This document shows positions 47,113-56,281 of a stretch of 64,000 bases of DNA, piece after piece (the stretch's first letter is position 1; each line of letters starts with the position of its first letter). The DNA is from Jejuia sp047345485 (GTDB taxonomy: Bacteria; Bacteroidota; Bacteroidia; Flavobacteriales; Flavobacteriaceae), in contig NZ_JBLFEN010000003.1 of assembly GCF_047345485.1 (NCBI RefSeq), positions 62,001-126,000 on the forward strand, in the 5' to 3' direction. The translations under genes and the position numbers were made by a program. The notes below the pieces were generated by a model. The model ran no database searches. It was given only the letters and a program-made list of their open reading frames with translations, and had not been told where the DNA came from.

Positions 47113-47170
47113 GCTTTTAGTTTTATGATTTTAAACATAACCTTAAGCATTCATATTTAATTGATATAAC

Positions 47171-48073
47171 ATGACCGAACAAGCACCCATATTACTTTTT
47201 ACATATAAAAGATTAGATGCTTTAAAAAATACGGTGGACGCTTTAAAGCGTAATGAACTAGCTTCAGCATCAGATTTATTTATTTTTTCAGATGGCGCTA
47301 AACATGAAAGTGATCAGCATGTTATAGATGATATAAGACGCTTTTTAAAAACAATTGATGGTTTTAAATCAGTAACTATTACAGAGGCTCCTGTTAATAA
47401 AGGTCTAGCAAACTCTATCATTGGAGGGGTAACCAATGTAATGGAACGCTTTGATCAGGTTATAGTTTTGGAGGATGATTTACTAACAACTCCAAATTTT
47501 TTGTCGTACATGAATGGCGCACTAAACGCGTATAAAAATGAAGATAAAGTATTTTCAATATCAGGCTATGCTTTTGATTTACGTTTAAAAGACCAAAACC
47601 CTAATACGTTGTATTTTTTAAACAGAGGTTGGTCTTGGGGTTGGGCCACATGGCGCGATAGATGGGAAGCAGTAGATTGGGAAGTCGCATCTTATGATAG
47701 TTTTTCTAAAAACTCCAAAGCGCGAAAAGCGTTTGCTAAAGGCGGGTCAGACCTCAATGCGATGTTAGATAAACAAATGTCTGGTAGCTTAGATTCTTGG
47801 GCTATTCGTTGGTTTTATCATCAATTTAAAATTAAAGGTTTAACGCTTTACCCCTTAGGATCTAAGGTTTATAATAATGGTTTTGATGCGCATGCTACAC
47901 ATACAAACGGTTCTGAAAAACGATATATACCGTATTTAGATAAAGAACACTCAAACGTTTTTGATTTTCCAAGTAGTATTGAAATCACCGAAAAGTATCA
48001 AAAGAAATTTCAATCTAAAATGGGAATTATGGCTAGAATACGTTCTAAAATTGAAACTTTATTGAAATTATAG
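47171..48073 (+). CDS. GT2/GNT-I-like glycosyltransferase
   Basis: This 300-residue protein has an N-terminal GT-A fold: PILLFTYKRLDALKNTVDAL, FIFSDGAKHE and VIVLEDDLLTTPNFLSYMN, whose EDD is the metal motif. The later segment LNRGWSWGWATWRDRWEAVDW is typical of a family of bacterial capsule transferases annotated as sugar transferases. It lies 58 bases downstream of the asparagine-synthase-like gene. Confidence 0.85.
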   Translation: MTEQAPILLFTYKRLDALKNTVDALKRNELASASDLFIFSDGAKHESDQHVIDDIRRFLKTIDGFKSVTITEAPVNKGLANSIIGGVTNVMERFDQVIVLEDDLLTTPNFLSYMNGALNAYKNEDKVFSISGYAFDLRLKDQNPNTLYFLNRGWSWGWATWRDRWEAVDWEVASYDSFSKNSKARKAFAKGGSDLNAMLDKQMSGSLDSWAIRWFYHQFKIKGLTLYPLGSKVYNNGFDAHATHTNGSEKRYIPYLDKEHSNVFDFPSSIEITEKYQKKFQSKMGIMARIRSKIETLLKL

Positions 48074-48079
48074 TTAGCT

Positions 48080-48667
48080 ATGATTAAAGATGCCATAAAA
48101 AAATTACGTTTTTTTTATCTTAAAAAGATAAAATGGAAACAGTATACCATAGGAGATAATTTCTATGCAGGGATGCGAGTTAAACTTTGGGCTAAAAATA
48201 AGCTAACTATTGGGAATAACTTTTACATAGGTCGAGATTCTCAAATTGAAACCGATTGTTTAATTGGAGACAACGTGATTTTTGCAGATAATGTTGCAGT
48301 TGTTGGCAAATACGATCACCATTACCAGCAAATAGGCGTGCCAATTCGTATGGCCTCCAGAATAAGAGATAAAGACTATACGTGGAAAGGCTTACATAAT
48401 ACCACAACCATTGAAGATGATGTTTGGGTAGGTTACGGTGCTATTATTATGAGTGGCGTAACAATTACTAAAGGTTGCATTATAGCTGCGGGTGCTGTAG
48501 TTACAAAAAGTACAGAACCTTATACTATTTATGGCGGTAATCCTGCAAAAAAAATAGCGACACGTTTTTCTAATGATATTGACTTAAAAAATCATATAGC
48601 TTTAGAGAAAGAATTTTTAAAAGTACATAGTGCCTATAAAGGAGTGTCAGGGATAAACAAAAAGTAA
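48080..48667 (+). CDS. hexapeptide-repeat acyltransferase
   Basis: This 195-residue left-handed beta-helix protein has repeats around NKLTIGNNFYIGRDSQIETD, a histidine in GKYDHHYQQIG, and the cap EDDVWVGYGAIIMSGVTITKGCIIAAGAVVTK. The usual YGGNPAKKIATRF tail follows. It is the fourth soluble acyltransferase of the locus and starts 6 bases after the transferase gene. Confidence 0.88.
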   Translation: MIKDAIKKLRFFYLKKIKWKQYTIGDNFYAGMRVKLWAKNKLTIGNNFYIGRDSQIETDCLIGDNVIFADNVAVVGKYDHHYQQIGVPIRMASRIRDKDYTWKGLHNTTTIEDDVWVGYGAIIMSGVTITKGCIIAAGAVVTKSTEPYTIYGGNPAKKIATRFSNDIDLKNHIALEKEFLKVHSAYKGVSGINKK

Positions 48668-48729
48668 ATATTCAAAATAGTTCGAATATCTTATTTTGAC
48701 TAAAATTTAATTAAGAAATCGTCTTTTTT

Positions 48730-49473
48730 ATGAACACACTTTCAAAAATATCTTGTTTGGGTTATGAGGTGTTTACTGATGCACTAGAACATATACCTAA
48801 GGGAAAAAAAATGGTTGTGAATACTATTAATCAATATTCCTATTGTATCGCAGAAAAAGACAAACAGTTTAAAACAGCTTTGCGCGTTTCGGATATACTT
48901 TTACCTGATGGTGTAGGTATTGTTGTTGCTGCAAAATGGCTTTTAGGTAAAAAAATTAAAAAAATTGCTGGAGCTGATATTCACCAATTTTTATTAGAAC
49001 GTCTAAATACCGATCATGGCTCTTGTTTTTACATGGGAGCATCTCAAGACACCTTACAAAAAATAGAAGCGCGCATAAATAAAGACTATCCTAATATCAG
49101 AGTAGGCAGTTATTCTCCGCCATTTAAAAAAGAATTTTCTACAGAAGAAAATGCGACTATAATTTCTGAAGTTAACACCTTTAAACCCGATGTTTTATTT
49201 GTAGGGATGACAGCCCCTAAACAAGAAAAGTGGAGCTTACAACATAAAGAAGCCTTAAATGTTAATGGCCCTATTTGTGCTATTGGTGCCGTTTTTGATT
49301 TTTATGCTGGTACAGTAACAAGACCTAATAAAGTGTGGCAAAAACTTGGTTTAGAATGGTTAGGAAGGTTAGTAAAAGAGCCAAAACGTATGTGGAAACG
49401 TTATATCTATTTTGGTGTTGTTTTTGGGAAGTATCTCATTAAAGCTAAACTAAAACCTAAAGCAGTGGCTTAA
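48730..49473 (+). CDS. WecG/TagA/CpsF-family glycosyltransferase
   Basis: This 247-residue GT26 enzyme has LLPDGVGIVVAAKWLLGKKI, the catalytic-type GADIHQFLLERL, FYMGASQDTLQKIEARI and VGMTAPKQEKWSLQH. It ends in the C-terminal LGLEWLGRLVKEPKRMWKRY. Members add N-acetylmannosaminuronic acid or N-acetylmannosamine to lipid carriers. It probably adds the second sugar of the repeat unit. Confidence 0.93.
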   Translation: MNTLSKISCLGYEVFTDALEHIPKGKKMVVNTINQYSYCIAEKDKQFKTALRVSDILLPDGVGIVVAAKWLLGKKIKKIAGADIHQFLLERLNTDHGSCFYMGASQDTLQKIEARINKDYPNIRVGSYSPPFKKEFSTEENATIISEVNTFKPDVLFVGMTAPKQEKWSLQHKEALNVNGPICAIGAVFDFYAGTVTRPNKVWQKLGLEWLGRLVKEPKRMWKRYIYFGVVFGKYLIKAKLKPKAVA

Positions 49474-49690
49474 TCTATTATGGTTTAAATCAGCGCGTTT
49501 TTTAATTTATAGATTAAGAATATCGCATATTTGCTGCAACCAGATAATTACATCATCAAAAAACGGTTAACTTTTAGTTTAAAAATATAAATTATAACTA
49601 TAATAGACCAACTCATTTTAGAAGAAGTAGTATTTTTTTAACTTTGTTTACAAATTAGACATATTTTAAAATCTTGATTTATAAATATAA
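49474..49690. other. non-coding spacer before the first MITE-like repeat
   Basis: No open frame is apparent. With the repeat it separates the transferase gene from the Wzc-like kinase gene by 460 bases. Confidence 0.4.
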
Positions 49691-49870
49691 CCTGTTGTAC
49701 ATTTTGAGTTGAAATAAACAGTGTAATGTCAGTTCGAATGGTTTTTTTGATAAAAAAATCGTATTGAGAACCAATTCATATTAAAAATTCTTATTCTCGA
49801 TACAGATTTCATGCATTTCAATCGTGAAATTCACTCGAATTGACAGAATGTTTTCAAAATGCTCAACGGG
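49691..49870 (-). repeat. MITE-like palindromic-ended repeat, copy A
   Basis: This element of about 180 bp has imperfect terminal inverted repeats: the left end is CCTGTTGTACATTTTGA; the right end on the other strand is CCCGTTGAGCATTTTGA. Its reverse complement aligns along its whole length with copy C at 53888, including TTTCACGATTGAAATG and GTATCGAGAATAAGAA. It has no coding capacity. Confidence 0.8.
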
Positions 49871-49933
49871 TATAATATTGAATTTTAATACAACTTACGA
49901 ACAAAAGCAATTTTCCCCTAAAATATATAAATA

Positions 49934-52288
49934 ATGGCTAAAGAAAAATATAAATACTTACCTGTTGCTGAGGATAGTAACGACATAAATGTACGTGAGA
50001 TTTTGGATAAGTACAAACGTTTTTGGCCATGGTTTGTTGTGGTTACTGCAATTTTTTTAGCTGCAGCAGTAGCTTTTATAAAATATGCACCAAATCATTA
50101 CACAAGTGTGGCTAGTATCATTATAAATGATGAAAAAGGAAATGGTGGCGCAAGAACTTCTAACGGTTTTGATGTCGATTTGTTATCTGGAGGTCTAAGT
50201 TCTAATAGTATGGCAAACGAGTTAGGCTTATTAACATCTAAACGATTGATGTTTAATACTGTAAAAGCGTTAGATTTAAATATACAATACCTTAATAATA
50301 CTGATTTTGTAGCTCAACCGCTATACGATTCTAGTCCTATTAAAGTTGAAATATTACGTTTAGATGAACAAAAATTGAGGCAAGCCATAAAAAATGAAAC
50401 CAATATTTTAACTGTAGGATACAAAGGCCCAGGCACGTTACAAGTTACTAATGAAGCTTCAGGTACAAAAATTGATGCAGAATTTAATACTCACGTAGAT
50501 TTAGATTTTGTGGATTTCGTTATTAAGAATAACACAGCAGACACCACTAATATTAGTAGTTGGACTGAAGTGAATGTTAAATTTTTACCCATAAAAAGTG
50601 TAGCAGCTGCTTATAATAGAAAATTACAAGTAGAATTAATTGATGATAAAGCCACCTTAATCAAATTACGATTAACCGATCGTGTTCCAAAGCGAGCAGA
50701 AGATGTTTTGAATCAATTAATATTTGAATACAATAGAGAAGCTATTGAAGATAAAAACCTAATAGCAAAAAATACAGCAGATTTTATTGATGAACGTTTG
50801 AGTATTATAAACAGTGAATTAGATTCTGTAGAGTCTGGTAAAGAATCTTTTAAACAAGTGAATCGATTAACTGACATTGGTGCAGAATCTAGTATGATGA
50901 TTCAAAATGTTAGTGAATATAACAAACAACAACAGCAAGTAGCAACTCAGCTTGAAGTTACAGGCTCTATGTTAAGTTATTTAGATTCTGGAAGCAACGA
51001 TTTGTTACCCGCTAATTTAGGTCTAGAATCTGAAACTAACGGATTTGTAACTAATTATAACGATTTAATTATAAAGCGCGATAAACTACTTGCAGGTTCA
51101 ACAAACAAAAATCCGTTGGTTGTTAGCTTAAATGAACAAATAGATTTACTTAGAAGTAATGTAAAGCAGAGTTTGTTAAATCAGCGTCAAAACTTAGTCA
51201 TACAAAAAGAAAGTTTACGGAAACGCACTGGATTTATTGGATCTCAAATCGCTAGAATGCCAGGGCAAGAACGTCAAGTAAGAGGTATAGAACGTCAACA
51301 ATCTATTAAAGAATCGTTGTACTTGTTTTTATTACAAAAGCGTGAAGAAAATACTTTAGAGCTTTCGGTAACGGGTCCCAAAGCTAAAATTGTAGATAAT
51401 GCATCAAGCTCTGGAGGCACTATTAGTCCTAGTCCTAAAATCGTATTAGGAGCCGCCGTTATTTTAGGGCTATTATTACCTTTTTTGGTAATTCGTGGTA
51501 AAGAACTACTCAACAATAAAATTAATAGTAGAGAAGATTTAGAAAAACTCACTAAAAACCTTACCATATTAGGAGAACTACCAAGTATTAAAACTAAGGA
51601 TTCTGAGTTGATAACTACAAACGACCGCTCAGTTTTGGCAGAAGCCTTTAGAATTTTATCAGCAAATTTACAATTTGTAGGGGCATCACAAAAAACATCG
51701 GATGCTGGTGTATCCATTTTTGTAACTTCAACTGTAAAAGGAGAAGGAAAAACCTTTGTGTCTACTAATATGGCGATAACACTTGCGTCAACTGGCAAAA
51801 AAGTGGTATTAGTTGGCGGAGATTTACGCAATCCACAGTTGCAACGCTATCAAAAAAGTCTCGATAAGGCATTGGGAGTAAGTGATTACTTGGTGAATAA
51901 AGAACAAGAATTAGATACTTATCTTCAAAACTCTGAATTTCATGAGAATTTAAGGGTGTTACCATCAGGAACTATTCCCCCAAATCCGGCAGAATTATTA
52001 CAAACAAACCGATTGCGTACGATGCTATCTGAGTTAAAACAGAATTACGATTATGTTATTGTAGATACAGCACCTGCGTTACTTGTTGCTGATACATTTT
52101 TAATCAATAAATATGCAGATTTAACATTATATGTTACTAGAGCAAACTTTACTGAAAAGAAATTAATGGAATTTACTACTGATGCTGTAGAAAACGGAAA
52201 ACTAAAAAATCTTAATTTAGTATTAAACGACGTAGCGCAGAGAAACTTAGGTTACGGGAGTAAATACGGATATACGTATGGGGTATAA
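49934..52288 (+). CDS. Wzc-like polysaccharide co-polymerase / BY-kinase
   Basis: This 784-residue inner-membrane protein has a Wzz domain (transmembrane helices at about 33-53 and 500-520, coiled coils between). A C-terminal bacterial tyrosine kinase domain follows: Walker A in STVKGEGKTFVSTNMA (about 598-613), Walker A' in VVLVGGDLRNPQL, and Walker B in YDYVIVDTAPALL (about 706-718). A tyrosine-rich tail, YGSKYGYTYG, follows. It controls chain length and export of the polymer through cycles of autophosphorylation. No Wza-type outer-membrane export protein lies beside it in this window, which is unusual. Confidence 0.94.
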   Translation: MAKEKYKYLPVAEDSNDINVREILDKYKRFWPWFVVVTAIFLAAAVAFIKYAPNHYTSVASIIINDEKGNGGARTSNGFDVDLLSGGLSSNSMANELGLLTSKRLMFNTVKALDLNIQYLNNTDFVAQPLYDSSPIKVEILRLDEQKLRQAIKNETNILTVGYKGPGTLQVTNEASGTKIDAEFNTHVDLDFVDFVIKNNTADTTNISSWTEVNVKFLPIKSVAAAYNRKLQVELIDDKATLIKLRLTDRVPKRAEDVLNQLIFEYNREAIEDKNLIAKNTADFIDERLSIINSELDSVESGKESFKQVNRLTDIGAESSMMIQNVSEYNKQQQQVATQLEVTGSMLSYLDSGSNDLLPANLGLESETNGFVTNYNDLIIKRDKLLAGSTNKNPLVVSLNEQIDLLRSNVKQSLLNQRQNLVIQKESLRKRTGFIGSQIARMPGQERQVRGIERQQSIKESLYLFLLQKREENTLELSVTGPKAKIVDNASSSGGTISPSPKIVLGAAVILGLLLPFLVIRGKELLNNKINSREDLEKLTKNLTILGELPSIKTKDSELITTNDRSVLAEAFRILSANLQFVGASQKTSDAGVSIFVTSTVKGEGKTFVSTNMAITLASTGKKVVLVGGDLRNPQLQRYQKSLDKALGVSDYLVNKEQELDTYLQNSEFHENLRVLPSGTIPPNPAELLQTNRLRTMLSELKQNYDYVIVDTAPALLVADTFLINKYADLTLYVTRANFTEKKLMEFTTDAVENGKLKNLNLVLNDVAQRNLGYGSKYGYTYGV

Positions 52289-52376
52289 TTGTTTAAGTAG
52301 TGCGATTCACTTGCGTATAAAATTTTTTTAGCGGATTGACATTTAAGTTAATAAATATACGTTTTTCTTAAAATTA

Positions 52377-52557
52377 CCCGTGGTCCATTTTAAAAAAAAA
52401 TCTCTCAATTCTAGTGAATTATATAATTAAAATGAGTGCAATTTGTACCGAGACTAAGAATTTATATATATGAATTGATTTTCGATACGATTTATTGATT
52501 AAAAAATCACTCCAACCGAAATTAAACTAATTATTTTAACTTAAAACGCACAACTCG
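52377..52557 (+). repeat. MITE-like palindromic-ended repeat, copy B (diverged)
   Basis: It runs parallel to copy C with lower identity. Shared blocks include CTCAATTCTAGTGAATT, GACTAAGAATTT and TTTTCGATACGATTT. The ends are CCCGTGGTCCATTTTAA and, read from the other strand, CGAGTTGTGCGTTTTAA. It occupies the spacer after the Wzc-like gene. Confidence 0.7.
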
Positions 52558-52811
52558 TTAATATACTACAGTGTTAATCCGTATTGTAAATACTTCCTAT
52601 TTAATAGCGTATATAATATGTTCTCCCTCAAAGAAATCAACTAACCTATTTTAGAACTAAAACAAAATTGTAACTAATTTACTTGGTTACATAGTTTAAT
52701 CATCTTTTAAAAATAATTATAAGCTATAACTAACATGTTATTCGTCGTCATCGGTTATTACACTCATGATATTTTTAACCTATTGTTTGTCATCCTAAAT
52801 AAGTAGTCTAT
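52558..52811. other. non-coding spacer upstream of the ATP-grasp gene
   Basis: No open frame, RNA gene or clear terminator is visible in these 250 bases. Confidence 0.4.
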
Positions 52812-53864
52812 ATGAAAGCAAAACTAGTTTCAAATTCCAAGCAAATTGTAAGCTATGTAAAAACGCATAATTATAATTTTTCTCATAGTAAACTTGCTAA
52901 AAATGCACTTAAAACCATAGAATCTATTAAGGGTAAAACAAACCCAAAATTAATAGAAACATGCAATACATATGCTGCTGACGTTTTAGGTTGGAAAGGA
53001 TACGCACCTTGGCTTAAAGCTTATAGTGCCATGTTGGGAACGTTTAAAGAAGGGTGGATACCAGAGAACTATTTTGGTAGTGTAGTTGTACCTAAATTAC
53101 AAGGTGAGGTAGGGAAAACGTCCTTTTTAAAACCGTTATCAAAAAAGATTTTTAACAGCCCTGATTTTCCAGACGTCGGTCATTTTGTAAATGGATCATT
53201 TTTTACTGAGAATTACCAATATCTAACTGATAATAATATTATTTTATATTTATTTAAGGATACAAATAAAGTAGTGTTTAAATTGAATAACTCTGCGCAA
53301 GGCGTAGGTATATTTGTATTTGAAAAAGATACATTTGATGTGCAACAGATAAAACGTTTAGGAGAAGGGGTGTTTCAAAAGTATATTAAGCAACATGTGT
53401 TTTTTAATAGTATCATGCCGAATTCGGTATCTACAATTCGCATAGTTACAGTATTAGATAACAGCGGGAATGCTTCTGTAAGAGCTGCATATCTTAGGGT
53501 AGGTAGAAGTAATGATTCTCACGTACAATCTAACTCCCAAATATCTATACCTATAGATCTTAAAACAGGCGCACTTAATGCTTTAGGACATTCTAAATCT
53601 TGGTATACTATGGATACGCATCCAGATACTGGTTTTGTTTTTAAAAATAAAGTGATACCAAATTTTAAAAGTGTATTAAACAAAGCATTAAAATTGCAGA
53701 ACGATATGGCTATGGTAAAATGTATAGGTTGGGACATGGTTTTAGATGAAGATAATAAGGTGCAAATTATGGAATGGAACGGTTTCCATACAGGAATTGG
53801 TTTTGCCGAATTTACACAAGGCCCATGTTTTAAAGATTTAGGGTGGGAACATTTATGGAAATAA
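52812..53864 (+). CDS. sugar-transfer-associated ATP-grasp protein
   Basis: This 350-residue protein has an ATP-grasp core: FKLNNSAQGVGIFVFEKDTF (phosphate-binding region near residue 155), PNSVSTIRIVTVLDNSG, and the metal-binding CIGWDMVLDEDNKVQIMEWNG near residue 305. It matches the ATP-grasp family found beside glycosyltransferases in capsule loci. Such enzymes form amide or ester bonds to carboxylates. It may attach an amino acid or similar group to the polymer (inference). Confidence 0.82.
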   Translation: MKAKLVSNSKQIVSYVKTHNYNFSHSKLAKNALKTIESIKGKTNPKLIETCNTYAADVLGWKGYAPWLKAYSAMLGTFKEGWIPENYFGSVVVPKLQGEVGKTSFLKPLSKKIFNSPDFPDVGHFVNGSFFTENYQYLTDNNIILYLFKDTNKVVFKLNNSAQGVGIFVFEKDTFDVQQIKRLGEGVFQKYIKQHVFFNSIMPNSVSTIRIVTVLDNSGNASVRAAYLRVGRSNDSHVQSNSQISIPIDLKTGALNALGHSKSWYTMDTHPDTGFVFKNKVIPNFKSVLNKALKLQNDMAMVKCIGWDMVLDEDNKVQIMEWNGFHTGIGFAEFTQGPCFKDLGWEHLWK

Positions 53865-53887
53865 TTGAAGTGTTTATATAACTATTA

Positions 53888-54070
53888 TCCGTTGTGCATT
53901 TTGAAAAAATGCTATCAATTCGAGTAAATTTCACGATTGAAATGAATGAAATTAGTATCGAGAATAAGAATTTTTCAATAAGAATTGGTTCTCGATACGA
54001 TTTTTTTTATTAAAAAAAATCACATGAACTGTCATTATACTATTTATTTTAACTCAAAATGCACAATGGG
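53888..54070 (+). repeat. MITE-like palindromic-ended repeat, copy C
   Basis: This element of about 183 bp has ends TCCGTTGTGCATTTTGA and, from the other strand, CCCATTGTGCATTTTGA. Internally GTATCGAGAATAAGAATT and AATTGGTTCTCGATAC form a second inverted pair, so the whole element can fold as a long hairpin. It matches copy A in opposite orientation. Confidence 0.8.
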
Positions 54071-54369
54071 TGTGTTTATACTTTTTTTGTTAAAAACTTT
54101 ATAAAATAAACGTAGTAACACACAGAATTAATACGTTTATTTAACTCATCATTTAATTCAAAATAGAATGACAGATGTAAGTGTGCGTCTAAAAAGCCAT
54201 TATAATAATTATTTACTAATTAAAAAATTAAAATAAATCTCTCTCAATAGTGTATAATTTACCATTCGTAGATAAAATCAATTTTTTTATAGGTATTTCA
54301 TCGAATAAAAAAGTAGTTATAGCGATTAATTACAGTTACTTTGTAATTTTATTCCTCAAAACTTAACCT
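54071..54369. other. non-coding spacer upstream of the lyase-like gene
   Basis: About 300 bases without an open frame. TTACTTTG at 54334-54341, a near match to the -7 box, lies about 29 bases before the next start codon, without a clear TTG partner. Confidence 0.35.
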
Positions 54370-56190
54370 ATGAAATGCAACAAAAAACAACAACAGCTTA
54401 GCGTGTTATCATTATTTATTTTGATTTCAAGCCTAACACTATCTTGTACTAAAGATAGCGACGCACTCTTTGAAGTGTCAGAACAAGAAGAAGTACCCTT
54501 TATTGAGGAAGAAGTCAATGACAAAGATGAAAATGCATATAGTATCGTGAATGATACTTTAGCTATTTTTTCAGAGGAGATAAAAGTTCTCAACATTATA
54601 GAAAATGATAGTCTATTTAATGGTACTAATATTAGAGTTACTAACATAACAACACCAGAGTATGGCGATGTTGTGATAAAAGATAACAATACCATAGAAT
54701 ATACTGCACCAGACACATTTACAAAATCTACCGACGTGCTAAATTACACTGTAGAATTGACTAAAGAAGATGGAGAAGTTTTTACAGGAGAAGGTAAAGT
54801 TGTAGTATCAATTGAGGGTAAAAACTATTTATTAACAGTAGAAGCAAAAAATCAGCTTAGAGAACGTTTTAATAATGGTTATGTTGTAGGTTCTGGTTTT
54901 TCCGATGATATTAGTAAAGTTAAAGACTTTGTAACACGATTTTTATCTAACCCTGGCGAATTTAGACCTTGGTTTGGAGACCCAGAGGGTTCTCCAACTA
55001 GAGGACAATATTTGCATACTTCTGCGGTTTATGCTTATGTTATGGAGGATACTAATTTAGCTAATGCAGTTGCTAAAGAAATATTAGAAACCGTAAACGC
55101 TAATTCATTAGATACTCCTTTTTGGAATAATTCCAGTACTGTAAGATGGGACGCTAAATTCTCACTTTGGGTTCAAACCTCAAAAATTAAAAAGACTTTA
55201 GATTCTTATCACTTTGTCAAGTACTTACAAACAACATTATCTGAAAGTGAACTGTCTAGTATAGAAACTTGGTTCAACAAATTTTCAGATTTAGCTTATG
55301 CCGCATTGAAACCTAGATTTGAATTTTATTTAGGCGACAATTGGGATACCGCAGGTGAAAGTAAGTTTATACACAATGCTCCGTTCCCTACAGGGGCTTT
55401 AAGTACGGCAACTCCAATACAAGATGCACAAGGAAACGATGTAACAGAATACACCATGTCTTGGGCTCAGGATATATATAATAACAGGCAATGGGAGTAT
55501 GTAGCTTACATACATTCTGTAGCTGTAAAAAATAATGATTTAGAACGAGAACATTGGGCAAGACAATTTGTAAAGTCTTTTATTAAGTATGGCATTTTCT
55601 CAGACGGCACTATGGCGGAGCTTTTTAGAAATAAAGACGAAGATCCTACGAGAGGTGTATTTTACTCTTATGTAAGTCTTGGTGCAATAATACAAATAGC
55701 GCACTTAGATGCTATGGCGGGTCATTACCCAAGCGATAAACTTTACGATTACAAAACTGTCGAGGGAGTAGAAAGTGGTTCTACTACTTTAACCAACGAA
55801 GGTTATGCAGCGGGTAGTACCACTGATGGCATTACTGAGAAAAGTTTACTTACGGCGCTAAAAGGACAGTCTAATTATCTGAGAAGTAGTGCCAATGGCG
55901 GTTGGAATGACTTAAGATTTTTTAGAAAGAGTGACAATAGTATCGAGCCGCTAAGTACCGTAGGAAAGCGACAACCAAGTGCTATACCAGCAATAGCTAA
56001 TCTTTACTACAAAAATAATGATTTAAAAGATTTTTATACTTATAACACTGCGGTAGGCTATCCTCCAAAAAAAGTTATTAATGAGGGATATTTAGCAGGT
56101 TTTTGGGAAGCCAATGAAGATATGGGTTCTTGGGGAAATCTTATTTTTGGCGCTATGTGGTACGAACAAGAACAAAATTTCTTTAATTAA
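54370..56190 (+). CDS. secreted lipoprotein with Ig-like domain and alginate-lyase-like catalytic domain
   Basis: This 606-residue protein has a lipoprotein signal (Cys26 in LTLSCTKDSD; the acidic stretch after Cys resembles a surface-export signal). A beta-sandwich domain at about 55-155 contains NDTLAIFSEEIKVLNIIENDSLF, and a large helical domain follows. Segments such as WDTAGESKFIHNAPFPTG, NNRQWEYVAYIHSVAV and FSDGTMAELFRNKDEDPTRG suggest an alpha/alpha-toroid lyase related to alginate lyases. As the last gene of the locus it may trim or release the polymer. The substrate is unknown. Confidence 0.72.
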   Translation: MKCNKKQQQLSVLSLFILISSLTLSCTKDSDALFEVSEQEEVPFIEEEVNDKDENAYSIVNDTLAIFSEEIKVLNIIENDSLFNGTNIRVTNITTPEYGDVVIKDNNTIEYTAPDTFTKSTDVLNYTVELTKEDGEVFTGEGKVVVSIEGKNYLLTVEAKNQLRERFNNGYVVGSGFSDDISKVKDFVTRFLSNPGEFRPWFGDPEGSPTRGQYLHTSAVYAYVMEDTNLANAVAKEILETVNANSLDTPFWNNSSTVRWDAKFSLWVQTSKIKKTLDSYHFVKYLQTTLSESELSSIETWFNKFSDLAYAALKPRFEFYLGDNWDTAGESKFIHNAPFPTGALSTATPIQDAQGNDVTEYTMSWAQDIYNNRQWEYVAYIHSVAVKNNDLEREHWARQFVKSFIKYGIFSDGTMAELFRNKDEDPTRGVFYSYVSLGAIIQIAHLDAMAGHYPSDKLYDYKTVEGVESGSTTLTNEGYAAGSTTDGITEKSLLTALKGQSNYLRSSANGGWNDLRFFRKSDNSIEPLSTVGKRQPSAIPAIANLYYKNNDLKDFYTYNTAVGYPPKKVINEGYLAGFWEANEDMGSWGNLIFGAMWYEQEQNFFN

Positions 56191-56222
56191 CATAGCATAA
56201 TAAACTTATTATAATTAATTTA

Positions 56223-56260
56223 AAAAAGGGTGTTTTCGAAAGAAAACACCCTTTTTATTA
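56223..56260. terminator. bidirectional terminator between convergent genes
   Basis: A perfect 15-bp stem, AAAAAGGGTGTTTTC (56223-56237) and its complement (56242-56256), closes a GAAA tetraloop. The ends are A- and T-rich, so it works for both the lyase-like gene and the convergent dehydrogenase gene. Confidence 0.9.
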
Positions 56261-56281
56261 TTATAAATAAACTGTAAAAAG

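Noticed and set aside
51295..51831. 178-codon minus-strand open frame inside the Wzc-like gene
   Set aside because: It is antisense to a clearly functional kinase domain, has no recognisable motif, and its openness follows from the codon bias of the sense gene.
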